Source: Chamaea fasciata (lineage: Eukaryota > Chordata > Aves > Passeriformes > Sylviidae). Taken from it: a DNA stretch of 64,000 nt. The first letter of the stretch is position 1; every line of letters starts with the position of its first letter. Location of the stretch: the NCBI GenBank assembly GCA_029207755.1, contig JARCOQ010000001.1, forward strand, positions 95,956,640-96,020,639, given 5' to 3'. Shown one piece after another: positions 61,310 to 64,000 of the stretch. The position numbers and the translations under genes were made by a program. The notes beneath the pieces are model-generated. The model was not told the origin of the DNA. It did not search any database and saw nothing but the letters and a program-made list of their open reading frames with translations.

Positions 61310-63255
61310 GAATCACAGAATGACTGAGGTTGGAAGGGACATCAGAGGTCACCAATACCCAGTCCCAATACCCCATATCAACCAGGGTCACCAAGACCCA
61401 GTTGCACAGGACGATGACCAGATGGCTTTTTAATATCTCCAGGAAGGGACACTCTAACACCTCTCTCAGCAACCTGTGACAGTTTTTGGTTACCCTCAGA
61501 GTGAAAAAGTGTTTTTTGATGTTCAAAAGGAACCTCTCATGTTTCAGTCTTTCTATCATTTCTGGTCCTGTCTCTGGGCACCACTGGAAAGAGCCTGGCT
61601 CTCTCTTCTTTGAACCCTCCATTAATATATCTATAGTCATTGATGAGATTCCCCAGAACCTTCTCTTCTCCAGGCTGAATAGTCCTAGCTCTCTCAGCTT
61701 TTCCTCATCCAAGAGATGTTCCTGTCCCTTTATCACCCTCATGGTTTTTCACTAGACTCTCTCCAGCATGTCCACATCTCTCTTGTACTTGAACTCAGAA
61801 CTGCTCATAACACTCCAGGTGTAACTTCACCTGAGTAGAGGGGAAAGATCCCTTCCCTAAACCTGCTGGAAATACTTTGCTTAATGGAGCTCAGGATACC
61901 AGCAGTCTTCATTGTGGCAAGGGCACATTTCTTGCACATGGTCAGATCCGTCTTTGTGAGGCCTCCCAAGCCCTGTTCTGCCACACTGCTTTCCAGATGG
62001 ATGGGCCCTAGTGCATGGGGTTGTTGCTTTCATAGAGCAGGACTTTGCACCTCTCCTTGCCGAACTTCATGAGGTTTTTGTCAGCCCATTTCTGTAGTGC
62101 ATTGAGGTCACTCCAGATGGCAGCACGACCCTCTGTTGTATCAGCCATCCCTCCCAATCACCCCTTCCAGCAGCAAGCGCACTGGCTTACTTTTGTCACC
62201 TATGTACTTAGAGAAGCCATTTTTGTTGTCTTTGACGTATCTCACCAGATTAAGTCTCAGTAGGGATTTGGCTTTCCTAATCATATCTCTGCATGCTTGT
62301 ATAGCGTACAATACAGAGGTATTCCTTCCAGGCTACCTGTCACAATTTCACCCTTTGTATGCTTCCACTTTTGTGTTTAAGTTTGGCCAGGATCTTCTTG
62401 TTCATCCACATAGGCTTCCCAGCATTTGTACCTGACCTTCTACTCACTGGGATGGACTTCTCTCTGAATTTAGAGAAGGTGATCCCTGAATATTAACCAG
62501 CTGTCTCAGGCCATCCTTCTCTCCAGAGCATCATCCCATGAGACTCTTCCAAGCAGACATTTGAAGAGGTCAAAATCTGTTCTCCTGAAGCCTAGAATTA
62601 TGACTTTGCTTTCTGCCCTATTCCCTGACTACAGGATCCTGAACTTCACCATTTCGTAGTGACTTGTCATCCTCAACAAAACCCTCCTTGTTATTGAGTA
62701 TAAGGTTCAGCAACACTCTCTCCTCATTGGCACCTCTTTCACATGAGTCACCTGTCATCAGTCCTTTCCAAGACCAATCACTTATGGCCTTCTGTGTTGT
62801 CCCCTCAGCAGATATTGGGGTGTATAAAATCCCTTGTAAGCGGAGAATGGGAAGCTCCATCTGGTTCTGTCGGAGACTTCACCCACTTGTTTTTCCTGGT
62901 CAAGCATCACATGGCAGACATCCACTACATCACCTCCACTGGTCTGCTCTTTCTCCCTTATTCATATGCTCTCAGGTGGGTCATCGTCCATTGCCAGGCA
63001 GAGGTCCATGTGCTCCAGTTTCTCTCTCACATGAAAGCCAATTCACCTCCCTCTCTTTCTCAGGCTGTCTTTCTAAATAGTCTGTATTGCCCCCATGCAG
63101 GCATGGGAGTCTCTGGACAGTAGGAAGGAAGAGCTGAGCTATTCTCTGCTCCCCAAGAGAGCTATATGCTGGGTATCTCAGAGGTAATGATACCTCTTGG
63201 CAAGACTGGGGAAAGCTGCAGAGCAGATGCTGACTCTCAGGTATCTGTATCAAAT
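61310..63255 (-). mobile_element. CR1 LINE with reverse transcriptase deleted
   Basis: The minus-strand tail is at 61310 (GAATCACAGAATGACTGAGG). Reading away from it come the 3' untranslated region (CTCTCTCCAGCATGTCCAC) and the last part of the reverse transcriptase region, to about 62150. The sequence then switches to the endonuclease-to-RT linker (AGTTTGGCCAGGATCTTCTTG at about 62381, complement of the family's LAKLKHKK codons) and to endonuclease coding sequence up to about 63255. The catalytic reverse transcriptase core between these parts, present at 3113-3987 in another copy, is missing. Either one copy has a large internal deletion or two CR1 insertions abut. Confidence 0.88.
62618..62860 (-). 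pseudogene. CR1 endonuclease fragment
   Basis: This is the C-terminal part of the CR1 apurinic-type endonuclease that nicks target DNA. The minus-strand frame carries NEERVLLNLILNNKEGFVED followed by an EVQDP stretch. This corresponds to the family's 'RR..LLDLIL.NKEGLV.D...G..DH..VEF' block, with the catalytic Asp-His region degraded. More N-terminal endonuclease sequence lies at 62981-63255 in a broken frame (LERQPEKEREVNWLSCERE, matching the basic, glycine-rich segment). Confidence 0.8.
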
Positions 63256-64000
63256 CCCTTTTCTCTGAGGCTGGATGATTGATTTCAATAATCAGAGCTA
63301 CCGAGGGACAGCAATCTCTGAAAAAGTAATATTTTCATTCACTGCAAAACCTAATTTTGCTCCTTCAGTAACTTAGGCCATCCTGGCCTTTGTGGGACAA
63401 CACTCAGTTTTGCCATCTGAAGCTTTGTCAGTCAGAACCTTGAATCAAATCTATGACTGATTGAGACCTCATGTCTCTGACCACATCATTCACTGTGTCA
63501 TTTGTGTTCTTTTGTTCTTCTAATCCAATGATTGAAAAAAACTTTTTGAACCAGCTATAAAAAAAGCTATTGAAGGTGTCCTTATGCCTGTTGCCATAAC
63601 TGTCATTAGGGAAGTCTGGAAGCTATGTCCTAAAGCAAGTCATTAAGAAAACCAAGGCAAAGCAATCAAAGAAAGCCGGTACAGTACAGCAGGAAATTTA
63701 GTGGAGAAAAAAGAAAAGGCACACACAGAAGTGGAAGGACAGGAGATGTAAAGTGTGAATTTTTTTTTCACTGTCACTGTAGAGAAACCACTTTTATCTG
63801 GTAAGAGTTGAATAATCTCTACCAGTAATGTAACGGGAAAAAAAATTCTGCAATTCTACATAAAAACATTAATTACCAATATCACAGTTCTGCTAAATAA
63901 TTTTGCATCTTTCCTATGTTTCCACATTACTGCAGAAGAAAACTTTTTTGAAAAACTCCAGATTTAGTAATGATTAAAATCAGTGACTGCAGGACATAAA
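63256..64000. other. Unique AT-rich sequence at window end
   Basis: No repeat, exon or RNA gene recognised. Confidence 0.5.

Overview
This is vertebrate, almost certainly avian DNA, and most likely from a songbird (Passeriformes). The evidence is the repeats: eight recognisable CR1 LINE copies, several ending in the avian-type (ATTCTATG)n tail, plus solo LTRs of endogenous retroviruses with TGTCTTGG/CCAAGACA-type ends of the kind I associate with passerine ERVL-like LTRs. The species and order are inferences. Base composition is AT-rich and CpG-poor outside the LTRs. I found no functional protein-coding gene, tRNA, rRNA, CRISPR array or bacterial-style feature. The window reads as intergenic or deep-intronic sequence. 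Nearly every long open frame falls in a repeat or has no recognisable homology.

Layout. 1-8 kb: an LTR (868-2056), then a long CR1 (2687 to about 5090) split by a younger solo LTR (4031-4787, target duplication GGCTG), then an A/C-rich tract and a third LTR (7393-8042). 8-16 kb: a minus-strand LTR with a polypurine-like tract beside it (10416-10812), two CR1 fragments, and an exact 66-bp direct repeat whose copies lie 4.6 kb apart (10990 and 15603). 16-24 kb: mostly unique sequence, a 46-base poly(A) run, and a CR1 at 22712. 24-35 kb: a solo LTR with perfect 5-bp duplication ATATT (24801-25588), an octamer microsatellite, an old CR1 tail, and a short ERVK-like LTR (34058-34414). 35-47 kb: unique sequence, an LTR at 39801, a G/T-rich tract, a minus-strand solo LTR with duplication CCATG (45188-46009), and a near-perfect hairpin with 39-nt arms (46066-46152). 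47-52 kb: a CR1, a broken ITPRIPL1-like pseudogene (48230-49160, minus strand), and another CR1. 52-64 kb: unique sequence with two candidate conserved noncoding segments, two more A/C or G/T tracts, and a CR1 copy that joins endonuclease sequence to the 3' end with the reverse transcriptase missing.

No set of genes here works together. The history is layered transposition: old CR1 copies, later solo LTRs (one nested inside a CR1), and one decayed host-family gene copy. The items most worth checking are the 46-kb hairpin, the exact 66-bp duplication, the ITPRIPL1-like pseudogene with a possible retained splice acceptor, the mosaic LTR at 4031, and the strand-asymmetric G/T tracts.
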